43,081 nucleotides of DNA from an uncultured bacterium (lineage in GTDB: Bacteria; Patescibacteriota; Minisyncoccia; UBA6257; UBA9933), in the NCBI GenBank assembly GCA_913009635.1, contig CAJVXI010000007.1:1-43081 (forward strand), given 5' to 3'. A model generated the notes under the pieces. It made no database searches. It saw only the letters and a program-made list of their open reading frames with translations, and was not told where the DNA came from. How positions within the stretch are numbered: the first letter of the stretch is position 1; every line of letters begins with the position of its first letter. Below are positions 1 through 7,973 of this stretch, one piece after another. The position numbers and the translations under genes were made by a program.

Positions 1-150
1 GACTTTATGAGACTTAGTCTCGTAAGATTGGAAAATTTGACAAATTAGGTTGAGGTGTTATCTTAAGATCAGCATCCGAAAAAGATAGAAACCTTAAAAA
101 ATAATGGTTTTGCCGTTTATAAGGAAAAAATTGAAAAGAAAGGAGGCGAG

Positions 151-1425
151 ATGAGAAGAGAAAAATATTTTACTTTGAGCCAAAATTGTCTTCTAGTTAA
201 AGGAACTTCGCGAGGAGCTATATATAACTTAAATTCTGGTAAAGTTTTTTCTGTGAATAGCAAAAGCGTAAAGATAATAGAGCAACTAAATTCAGGAAAA
301 AACTTGAAAGAAATCTTAAGAAAGAGTAGGACCATAACCAAAGAAGAGATTATTGTTTATTTAAACAAACTTGAAGCTCTTAGTTTAGGAAAATGGAATG
401 GGCGTTACAAAAAAGAAATAGTTGATGTTCCAGAACTTGCCAATATATTAAGGTTTGTTCTCCATCTCGAATTAACTACTGGCTGTAATCTTCGTTGCCT
501 CCACTGCTATAATAAAAGTGAAATAATCAAATTTCATGAAAATAATAAGTTATCCATTGATGATTGGAAGAGAGTGATAACAGAGGCTTATAAAATTGGT
601 GCAAGGAGAGTTCAGTTTATAGGAGGAGAGCCATTTCTGAGGCGAAAGTTGATATTTGAGCTTATTCCCTATGTTCGTGATATTGGATATAAATCTCTTG
701 AAGTAAGCTCTAATGGCACATTTATTTCCAATAGCGATCTTAAAAAACTTAAAGAGCACAATGTGGATTTAGCTTTTTCCTTTTATTGTTCTGATCCTAA
801 TATACACGATAGTATTACTACTAAGAGAGGAAGCCAAGAAAAGACATTACGTACAATTAAGAAAGTTTTAGAAATGAATATTTGTCTTAGGGTATCTGTG
901 GTGGCAATGAAACAGAATGAGAAAGAGATTAAAAAGACAGTTGAATCTCTAAAATCTTTTGGAATTCAACACATAAAGACAAATGTCATTGAACCAGTAG
1001 GTAGGGGCTGCGGCGACGATCTTATCACTGCTGACATATTAGAGCAGCAAATCTTGGACAAACCCTCTTTTTTCAAAATTAACTACAATACATTTTGGAG
1101 AAATAGGATGGGACATAATTGTTTTCTGGAACAGATTTGTATCGGAGCAAACGGAGATGTTTATCCTTGTCTTGCGGAGCGAGAAATTTCTTACGGAAAT
1201 GTAAAATCAGCTTCACTGGATAAAATTTTTTCATCAAGAGTGGCGCAAAAATTTCGGAATTTAAACAAGGACAATATTGAAGTTTGTCGAGATTGTGAAT
1301 ATCGGTATTGTTGTTTTGATTGTCGGGTGAAAGCTAAAGATTTTTTAGTTAATAGTTCTCATGCGAAACCATGGTGGTGTTTCTACGACCCGCACAAGGG
1401 ACAATGGAGTAAAAAAATTAATTAA
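151..1425 (+). CDS. Radical SAM/SPASM peptide maturase with PqqD/RRE-like N-terminus
   Basis: CNLRCLHC (CxxxCxxC) motif, GGEPF, C-terminal SPASM-like Cys cluster (CLAERE...CRDCEYRYCCFDC); PqqD-like N-terminal ~90 aa; strong SD aaaggaggcgag before ATG. Confidence 0.88.
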   Translation: MRREKYFTLSQNCLLVKGTSRGAIYNLNSGKVFSVNSKSVKIIEQLNSGKNLKEILRKSRTITKEEIIVYLNKLEALSLGKWNGRYKKEIVDVPELANILRFVLHLELTTGCNLRCLHCYNKSEIIKFHENNKLSIDDWKRVITEAYKIGARRVQFIGGEPFLRRKLIFELIPYVRDIGYKSLEVSSNGTFISNSDLKKLKEHNVDLAFSFYCSDPNIHDSITTKRGSQEKTLRTIKKVLEMNICLRVSVVAMKQNEKEIKKTVESLKSFGIQHIKTNVIEPVGRGCGDDLITADILEQQILDKPSFFKINYNTFWRNRMGHNCFLEQICIGANGDVYPCLAEREISYGNVKSASLDKIFSSRVAQKFRNLNKDNIEVCRDCEYRYCCFDCRVKAKDFLVNSSHAKPWWCFYDPHKGQWSKKIN

Positions 1426-1442
1426 TAAAGGAGGTGAGAATT

Positions 1443-1571
1443 GTGGAAGAGGACATTAAAAAACAAAAAGAGAGTGATGGACTGGAAATTCAGTTGGTGA
1501 CAAGCGAGTCAGCAGTTGATGGTGTCTGTGGGCCGGATACTTGTCCATGGGTTGGTTGTGAGGTGCGTTAA
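1443..1571 (+). CDS. Candidate RiPP precursor peptide, 42 aa: MEEDIKKQKESDGLEIQLVTSESAVDGVCGPDTCPWVGCEVR
   Basis: GTG start preceded by aaaggaggtga; immediately downstream of the rSAM gene; C-terminal C-x4-C-x4-C (CGPDTCPWVGC); followed by a terminator hairpin. Not in the ORF track (short, GTG start). Confidence 0.72.
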   Translation: MEEDIKKQKESDGLEIQLVTSESAVDGVCGPDTCPWVGCEVR

Positions 1572-1580
1572 ATCTTAGTG

Positions 1581-1618
1581 GCTGTCTTAGACTTTTAAGT
1601 CTTGGGCAGCTCTATTTT
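1581..1618. terminator. Probable intrinsic terminator between convergent genes
   Basis: gctgtcttagactt-tt-aagtcttgggcagc imperfect hairpin followed by T-rich tract. Confidence 0.55.
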
Positions 1619-2416
1619 ATTTCGATTTTTAATTAAAAATTTTTTTAACTCCAATATATTTTTTCCTAATTTACCGGCTAAATATTTTTTCCAATATGGC
1701 AATATTTTCTTTTCTAATAGTAAAAAAGTAGGAGATTCAGTACAAATTTTTCCTTCTTCAAAATATTTTCCTTTTTTATTTAATCTAAGTTTTAATTCAT
1801 TATCTATTAACATAATGATAGCGTGAAGAATATTATAATGAGGTTGAAAATGACCGGGCCAAGTTATAATATGTGACAATTCGTGACAAAGAAAAATTGT
1901 TGAATGATTTTTCCATCTTTCTTTGCATCCTCTGGTAATAGTATTTTGATTAAGCGTTTTACAATTAAGGGATTTTGGATGAGTAATAAATACAGTTATT
2001 TTTCGTTTAGGAATTGACAGTCCAGAAATTTCTCGAAGGTTCTTCAGGGCTTTTTTTTCGTTTCTACTCCATTGATTTTCAATAAATATAAGATGTTTTT
2101 TTGTTTCTTTTAATAATCTTCTAAATTCACTGGATTTAAAAATATCTTGATATATTTTTTCTAAAACTAAACCTTGTTTTTTGAAAATTTTTTTAATATT
2201 ACCATTAGAAAAATTTACTTGAATTTTTTCTAGGGCTAAAGAGATATATTTAGGATTTAAAAAATAATAAGATGGTTCATCTCTGTATTTTCGCCAAATA
2301 CGTTCCTCTAATTTTTTCCAAGCCGGAAAAGGCTTATTTTTTGAAGCCATTGTATATCCCGCTAAGTAGTATTTATTTATTTTAAATCTAAATTTCATAC
2401 CTTTTAATCCTACCAA
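1595..2416 (-). CDS. Putative HExxH zinc-metallopeptidase-like protein
   Basis: IFLCHELSHIITWPGH motif; convergent with the rSAM/precursor pair. Confidence 0.5.
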   Translation of the reverse strand: MVGLKGMKFRFKINKYYLAGYTMASKNKPFPAWKKLEERIWRKYRDEPSYYFLNPKYISLALEKIQVNFSNGNIKKIFKKQGLVLEKIYQDIFKSSEFRRLLKETKKHLIFIENQWSRNEKKALKNLREISGLSIPKRKITVFITHPKSLNCKTLNQNTITRGCKERWKNHSTIFLCHELSHIITWPGHFQPHYNILHAIIMLIDNELKLRLNKKGKYFEEGKICTESPTFLLLEKKILPYWKKYLAGKLGKNILELKKFLIKNRNKIELPKT

Positions 2417-2481
2417 AATTCTTTTATTTTGGCTATTTTGGGTTTTGTTATTAAAGCGGATTTTTTGTATAATATTAAAAC

Positions 2482-2532
2482 ATGTCTAAAACATACTTAC
2501 TTACAGGTGGAACGGGTTTTTTGGGAATATGA
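2482..2532 (+). pseudogene. N-terminal remnant of an NAD(P)-binding epimerase/SDR (MSKTYLLTGGTGFLGI*)
   Basis: TGGTGFLG Rossmann signature, then TGA and no continuation. Confidence 0.5.
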
Positions 2533-2555
2533 ATGGTTTGTGATGCCGTTCAATT

Positions 2556-2582
2556 AAAAAACTTGACTAATCAAGTTTTTTT
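2556..2582 (+). terminator. Intrinsic terminator
   Basis: aaaaaacttga-ctaa-tcaagttttttt perfect stem with T tract. Confidence 0.6.
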
Positions 2583-2660
2583 ATTTTATTATTAAAGTAG
2601 TATAGACCTTGAAAAATAACAAAGAAAAATTTTTGTTTACAAGATAGGGAGGTGGAAGAA

Positions 2661-3659
2661 ATGAAACAAGTGGTTCTTGTGCTGACAAATTCCGAAGATG
2701 GGATTCACACCGATATTGTTATTGAAAAACTTAGGAAAAAGGGTGCTTTAGTGTTTCGATTTGATGTGGATAAGCTTGCTAGCGGTGAAATGAAGGTAAA
2801 ATTCTTTTCTACACAAACTGATTTTGGTTTTACGGCGAAGTATCGAAATAAGATTGTTGATTCTAGAGATGTAAAAAGTATCTGGTATAGAAGGCCGCAG
2901 TATTTAAATCTCCAAATTAGCGATCTTGCCCAGAGAGATTTTGCTAAAAATGAGACAAATAGTTTTTTGGAGGGGCTGTGGTTAAGTATGAAAGAAGTTT
3001 TTTGGGTTAATGATTTTCATAATCTAGAGCGAGCTAGAAAGAAGATTCTTCAATTAAGAATTGCGAGAGAAATTGGCTTTAGGGTTCCTAGTACGATTGT
3101 TACAAATAATCCCGTAGAAGTAAAAAACTTTTTTATTGAGTGTGAAGAGAGAATAATTTTCAAAACTCTTAAACAAGGATTTTTAGAGCACGAGGATGGA
3201 GAGTATAATATTCCAACAACGCTTATCGCACCTTGCCACATTGAGCATATTGATTTAGTAAAGCATTTACCGTCTCTTTTCCAAGAATACATCAATAAAG
3301 ATTATGAGTTACGGATTACCGTGGTTGGAGAAAGGATTTTTGCGGTAAAAATTGATTTTCAGATTTATTCTGAAGCGCCGGTAGATTGGCGGCATCCAGA
3401 TATTAGAAAAAAATTGAGTTACAAAGAGGTGTATATTCCAAGTTGGCTTATTGATCTTTGTTTTGTAATGATGAAAAAATTAGGTCTCCAATTTGGTGCT
3501 TTTGATATTGCAGTAGATAAACATGGTCAATATTTCTTCTTGGAAATTAATCCAAATGGTCAGTGGTATTGGCTAGAACGTCTTGCAGGGGTTTGCATAT
3601 CAGATGCTATTTCTGACATACTGTGTATCGGCCTTTGCGGAAAGGAGGTAAGGTTATGA
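2661..3659 (+). CDS. MvdD/graspetide-type ATP-grasp peptide ligase
   Basis: WYRRP near N-terminal third, FQEYI..DYELRITVVGERIFA, FFLEINPNGQWYWLE ATP-grasp end motif; SD gggaggtgg before ATG 2661 (track start 2652 is an upstream GTG). Confidence 0.82.
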   Translation: MKQVVLVLTNSEDGIHTDIVIEKLRKKGALVFRFDVDKLASGEMKVKFFSTQTDFGFTAKYRNKIVDSRDVKSIWYRRPQYLNLQISDLAQRDFAKNETNSFLEGLWLSMKEVFWVNDFHNLERARKKILQLRIAREIGFRVPSTIVTNNPVEVKNFFIECEERIIFKTLKQGFLEHEDGEYNIPTTLIAPCHIEHIDLVKHLPSLFQEYINKDYELRITVVGERIFAVKIDFQIYSEAPVDWRHPDIRKKLSYKEVYIPSWLIDLCFVMMKKLGLQFGAFDIAVDKHGQYFFLEINPNGQWYWLERLAGVCISDAISDILCIGLCGKEVRL

Positions 3660-3772
3660 TTAGTAAAGTAGCTCCTGAAGTATTTGCAGCTGTCTGTGCA
3701 GTTAAATCTGTCAAGACGGCTGACGATGAGAGCTGGACGGGCCAAGGCTCATCCAAACATAGAGATGACTAA
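3656..3772 (+). CDS. Candidate graspetide precursor peptide, 38 aa: MISKVAPEVFAAVCAVKSVKTADDESWTGQGSSKHRDD
   Basis: ATGA overlap with the ATP-grasp stop; aaaggaggtaagg SD; followed by a strong terminator; C-terminal tail rich in T/S/K and D/E. Not in the ORF track. Confidence 0.68.
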   Translation: MISKVAPEVFAAVCAVKSVKTADDESWTGQGSSKHRDD

Positions 3773-3787
3773 AATTTGTTGTTTCCT

Positions 3788-3819
3788 TTAGGGGGATAGA
3801 CATTGTTTATCCCCCTAAA
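3788..3819 (+). terminator. Intrinsic terminator of the ATP-grasp/precursor operon
   Basis: tttagggggata...tatccccctaaa hairpin followed by T-rich sequence. Confidence 0.65.
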
Positions 3820-3862
3820 TTATTTTATTTACTATTTTAAACAATATAGGATTTTATTAAAA

Positions 3863-4606
3863 ATGCACGAATTTAATTTTTTAAAAAACAGAAAAGAAAC
3901 AGCTATTATTCTTGGAGAAACGCACGGCATTAAAGAAAATGTTATTATTTTAAAAAAATTTGTTGAATTTTATTTAAAACAAAATAAGTGTATTATACTT
4001 GCATTTGAATGGCCTAAAAAACTTACTACAGAAATTAACAAGTATCTCTGTGGCAAGAATAAGAAAATAAATTGGGAAAAGTGGGAATTCATAGCTTATA
4101 ATGATGGAAGAATTTCTCGTGAACATATTAAATTTTTGGGGTGGCTAAAAATAAAGAATAAATCGCTTTCTAAAAAATTGAAAGTTCATGTATATTGCTT
4201 TGATGAGAGGGGTAATACTTGGAATAAAAGAGACAAGCAGATGGCCAGAAATCTTTTCTTTTTATTGAAAAAGAATTCTCAATGCAAGATAGTAATGATT
4301 ATGGGGAATTTGCATGCAAGAAAGAAAAAATTCCTCATTGGGAGAGAAAAATATATTCCATTAGCTTCTTATTTACCAGAGAAGTGTGTGATATCTTTTA
4401 AATTGAAATACGTATCTGGATATTTCTTTAACTTTAGTTTAAAAAAAATAAAACTTAATAAAAAAGAGAAATTGATGAAATCTTTTCTTATTAAGCGATC
4501 GAGAGATTTAAATTTTGACTACGAAATTATAATACAAAAAGCGCATCCAATAACAAAATTAAAGAATTCTAATCTAGTAGCTTTAGTGCAGCAAAGGAAG
4601 AACTAA
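3863..4606 (+). CDS. EreA/ChaN-like (Tiki superfamily) protein
   Basis: GETHG, AFEWP and MGNLHA motifs typical of the erythromycin esterase/ChaN-like fold; internal ATG preferred because the track start at 3803 overlaps the terminator. Confidence 0.5.
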   Translation: MHEFNFLKNRKETAIILGETHGIKENVIILKKFVEFYLKQNKCIILAFEWPKKLTTEINKYLCGKNKKINWEKWEFIAYNDGRISREHIKFLGWLKIKNKSLSKKLKVHVYCFDERGNTWNKRDKQMARNLFFLLKKNSQCKIVMIMGNLHARKKKFLIGREKYIPLASYLPEKCVISFKLKYVSGYFFNFSLKKIKLNKKEKLMKSFLIKRSRDLNFDYEIIIQKAHPITKLKNSNLVALVQQRKN

Positions 4607-4810
4607 AGAATTTATTGCCAAAAATGAATTTTATTAAATTATCAGAAGAAAAACAAAAAAAACCCGGAGCAATGGGCCAGGTTAAATTTTGGCATTTAAT
4701 TCAAGGCATTAGCCAACGAAAAGTTTAATTTTTGTGTTATAATATACCTAATGAAAACTTTGAAGCTTATTTTTCATGCGTTTAGGGATTTAATTATTTA
4801 AAAAAATATT

Positions 4811-5689
4811 ATGGAAAATATACCTAAAAATATAAAAATTACAATAGATAATGACCCAAAAGATTACGAAGTTAATAAATTTTTAAGGAAATTTATTAAT
4901 TTCTTTTTAGTTCCGATTTTAAATAGGCTTCCAAGGGGGTTATTTGTTCGTTCTAGTAAAAAGGCTGGAAATGTTCATAAACATGCTACAACTCACAAAG
5001 CATTAGAGATAATTTATTCTTTTGATAATAGTTTTAATTTTAAAAAAGGAATTTTAGATGGTTTTTTTACTTATTTTTGGCAAAAAACTAATAATTGTAA
5101 GGCTTTAAGAAATAGATTGAAATTGGTAAAAAAAGAATTAGATAGAGCGATTCAATCTTTTAATAAAAAAGATATAAAAATATTAAATTTAGCCAGTGGT
5201 TCTAGCGCGGCGGTTATGGATATAATAGTAATGCATAAAAATAATTTTGACTTTGAAGTGCTCGCAGTTGATAAAAACGATTCTGCCATAGAAGATGCTC
5301 AAAAAATGGCTTCTGCACTTGATATATCCCATTTATTTAATTGGAACCAAGATACAATTTCTAATTTTTTTAAGAAATATAATAAAAATATTAAATTTGA
5401 TATAATAGAAATGGTGGGGTTTTTAGATTATCTTAAAGATGATAAAGCTATTTCTTTATTTAATGAAATTCATTCAGCTTTAACAGATGGTGGTATTTTC
5501 ATAACTGGAAACGTAAAAGATAATTCAGAAAAAAGGTTTGCTACCGAAGTTGTTGGTTGGCATAATTTAGTTTTTCGAAATGAATTTGATTTAATGAGAA
5601 TACTTTCAAAGTCAAAATTTAAATCCAGTGATATTAAAATTATTTATGAACCCCAAAATATTCACGGAATAGTTGTGTGTAAAAAATAG
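4811..5689 (+). CDS. Class I SAM-dependent methyltransferase-like protein
   Basis: ILNLASGSSAAVMDI, VLAVDKNDSAI, FDIIEMVGFLDYL motifs. Confidence 0.65.
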   Translation: MENIPKNIKITIDNDPKDYEVNKFLRKFINFFLVPILNRLPRGLFVRSSKKAGNVHKHATTHKALEIIYSFDNSFNFKKGILDGFFTYFWQKTNNCKALRNRLKLVKKELDRAIQSFNKKDIKILNLASGSSAAVMDIIVMHKNNFDFEVLAVDKNDSAIEDAQKMASALDISHLFNWNQDTISNFFKKYNKNIKFDIIEMVGFLDYLKDDKAISLFNEIHSALTDGGIFITGNVKDNSEKRFATEVVGWHNLVFRNEFDLMRILSKSKFKSSDIKIIYEPQNIHGIVVCKK

Positions 5690-5707
5690 TAAATTATTTT
5701 ATTTTTT

Positions 5708-7333
5708 ATGACTTTTTTTATAATTTCAGCAATAATCAACGCATTTATTGCGGGAGTGCTTGGTTTAGTTGTTATTATAAAAAACAGGAAAGAACTCATA
5801 AATAAATTATTTTTTGGCTTAAGTGTTTCAGTTGTTTTTTGGTCTATAGGATATTGGCAATGGTTATCTTCTGGAGATGCTTCTTTAGCGTTGTTTTGGA
5901 CAAGATTTTTTTCTATAGGTTCGCTTTTTATTCCAATCTTTTATTTTCATTGGATATTAGCGTTTACTAATTTACACATAAAAAACAGAAATTTAATTAA
6001 ATTTTTATACTTTTTTGCATTTATTCTTCTTGCTTTTTCTTTTTCTGATTTATTTATTGAAAAAGTGGAACCAAAATCTATTTTCCCTTTTTGGCCTGTT
6101 CCGGGTATTTTGTATCATTTTTATTTAATTTTTATTTATTTGGGATTATCTATTTATTCTTTAATTATTCTTTTTAATCAATATAGAATAAGTACTGATA
6201 TTAAAAAAGCAAACATTAAATATATTATTTTAGGCTCTTTGATTGGTTTTGGCGGTGGCGCTACTAATTTTTTTCTTTGGTATGACATCCCAATTTTTCC
6301 TTATGGAAATGTTTTAATTTCTGTTTATCCAATAGTGCTTGCTATCGCTAGTTTAAGATATCGCCTTTTTAATATTAAAATCATTGTTGCTGAATTACTT
6401 ATTTTTGTTCTTTGGGCAATATTCTTAGCAAGATGTTTTATGGCAGATACTTTACAGCAAAGAATCGTGGAGGGCGGATTTTTTATGGCAATAACTATTT
6501 TTGGGTTTTTGATTATTCGGAGTGTGCTTGGCGAAGTAAGGCGTCGGGAAGAAGTTGAAAGAATTTCCAAGGAGTTGGAAGGCGCCAATGAGCGTCTTAA
6601 AGAGCTTGATAGAACCAAGACGGAGTTTCTTTCTTTTGCCACCCATCAAATTAAGGCGCCGTTAACAGCTGTTAAGGGATTTGCTTCTTTAGTTGGTGGC
6701 GGTAGTTATGGGGCAGTGCCTGAGAAAGTCAAAGAAGTAAATAAAAGAATTGTTAAAGCAGTTGATCGTTTGGTTGATTTGGTTAACAATATTTTGAATT
6801 TGGGACGAATTGAGAGCGGCAGGATGGAATACAATTTTGAAGAGATTAATTTTGTTGATATGGTTTCAGAAGTTGTTGATGAGCTTAAACTTATAGCTGA
6901 TGAGAAAAAACTTGATTTATTGTTTGATGTTGAGGTGAAAGAAACTCCGAAGGGCACCTCGGCAGGCTCGGTGCCTACGGGGCAGGTAAAAATTAAAGCG
7001 GATCCGCAGAAGTTAAGGCAGGTAATTCAAAATCTGATTGATAATGCCATTAAATACACTCCGGATGGTTTTGTTAAAGTGGCGATTACAAGCGAAAAAG
7101 ATTCAGTTTTATTTTCAGTAGTTGATACTGGAGTGGGAATTCTTCCGGAATTTTTACCAAATCTTTTTCAAAAGTTTGTTAGAGAAACCGCTCCCGGACA
7201 AAGAATCCAAGGTACTGGTTTGGGGCTTTATATCGCCAAAGAAATTATTAAAGCTCACGGTGGTGAGATTTGGGCAGAATCCGAAGGAAGAGGATTTGGC
7301 TCGCAGTTTTTTGTGAGGTTGAAGAAAGTTTGA
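5708..7333 (+). CDS. Sensor histidine kinase with N-terminal 7TM domain
   Basis: Multiple TM helices, H-box FATHQIKAPLTAVKGF, N-box LIDNAIKYTP, G-box GTGLGLYIAKEII. Confidence 0.9.
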   Translation: MTFFIISAIINAFIAGVLGLVVIIKNRKELINKLFFGLSVSVVFWSIGYWQWLSSGDASLALFWTRFFSIGSLFIPIFYFHWILAFTNLHIKNRNLIKFLYFFAFILLAFSFSDLFIEKVEPKSIFPFWPVPGILYHFYLIFIYLGLSIYSLIILFNQYRISTDIKKANIKYIILGSLIGFGGGATNFFLWYDIPIFPYGNVLISVYPIVLAIASLRYRLFNIKIIVAELLIFVLWAIFLARCFMADTLQQRIVEGGFFMAITIFGFLIIRSVLGEVRRREEVERISKELEGANERLKELDRTKTEFLSFATHQIKAPLTAVKGFASLVGGGSYGAVPEKVKEVNKRIVKAVDRLVDLVNNILNLGRIESGRMEYNFEEINFVDMVSEVVDELKLIADEKKLDLLFDVEVKETPKGTSAGSVPTGQVKIKADPQKLRQVIQNLIDNAIKYTPDGFVKVAITSEKDSVLFSVVDTGVGILPEFLPNLFQKFVRETAPGQRIQGTGLGLYIAKEIIKAHGGEIWAESEGRGFGSQFFVRLKKV

Positions 7334-7379
7334 TTGGATTGATTTGACAAGATTATAGAAATTAATATCATTATAATAT

Positions 7380-7607
7380 ATGAAAAAGCAATACCATTTT
7401 TCAATAATTATAGAACAGGATGAGAATGGCTATTTTGTGTTTTGTCCCGAGCTGCAAGGCTGTTATAGTCAAGGAATTACTCATGAAGAGGCCGTAGAGA
7501 ATATCAAAGACGCTATTAAGCTTCATTTAGAAGACAGGTTTGCTGCACATGAAAAATTAACAGAAACTAAATCAGTTAGTTTATCAACGGTAGAAGTCGC
7601 TGTTTAA
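7380..7607 (+). CDS. hicB: HicB-family antitoxin
   Basis: IIEQDENGYFVFCPELQGCYSQGITHEEAVENIKDAI signature; paired with hicA. Confidence 0.88.
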   Translation: MKKQYHFSIIIEQDENGYFVFCPELQGCYSQGITHEEAVENIKDAIKLHLEDRFAAHEKLTETKSVSLSTVEVAV

Positions 7608-7613
7608 TTTTAT

Positions 7614-7841
7614 ATGCCAAAAGATTTGCCTAAAATAACCGCTAAAGAAATAATAGCCGTTCTTAAAAAAAGCGGTTTTGTTTTATCTCGTCAAAGCGGC
7701 AGTCATAAAATTTACAAACATCAAAATGGCAAGCGAGCAACAGTTCCTTTTCATAGCGGTAAAATTTTACACCCAAAAGTTCTGAAAAGTATTTTAAGAG
7801 ATACTGATATAAGCATCAATCAATTACATAAATTGCTATAG
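7614..7841 (+). CDS. hicA: HicA-family toxin (mRNA interferase)
   Basis: ITAKEIIAVLKKSGFVLSRQSGSHKIYKH...ATVPFHSGKILHPKVLKSIL. Confidence 0.9.
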   Translation: MPKDLPKITAKEIIAVLKKSGFVLSRQSGSHKIYKHQNGKRATVPFHSGKILHPKVLKSILRDTDISINQLHKLL

Positions 7842-7930
7842 TTATCAAAGCTCACAACGGCGAAATTTAGGCGGAATCCGAAGGTAGAGGATTTGGTTCA
7901 CAGTTTTTTGTAAAATTGAAGAAGGTTTAA
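7841..7930 (+). pseudogene. Decayed second copy of the histidine kinase 3' end
   Basis: Translates VIKAHNGEI*AESEGRGFGSQFFVKLKKV*, versus kinase C-terminus IIKAHGGEIWAESEGRGFGSQFFVRLKKV* at 7244-7333. Confidence 0.85.
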
Positions 7931-7973
7931 TTTATTTTTGCTTTTTTAAATTTATATGCTATAGTTGTCCAAT

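Noticed and set aside
117-341. Minus-strand ORF 117-341 and most other small antisense ORFs in the track
   Set aside because: Overlap strong coding genes antisense, no motif or start signal; typical AT-rich spurious ORFs.
2482-2600. Possible TGA-to-Gly recoding (SR1/Gracilibacteria-like code) because MSKTYLLTGGTGFLGI is followed by TGA
   Set aside because: Reading through gives no sensible epimerase continuation, and TGA is a normal terminator elsewhere (e.g. kinase at 7333, ATP-grasp at 3659, CgeB-like gene at 39900).
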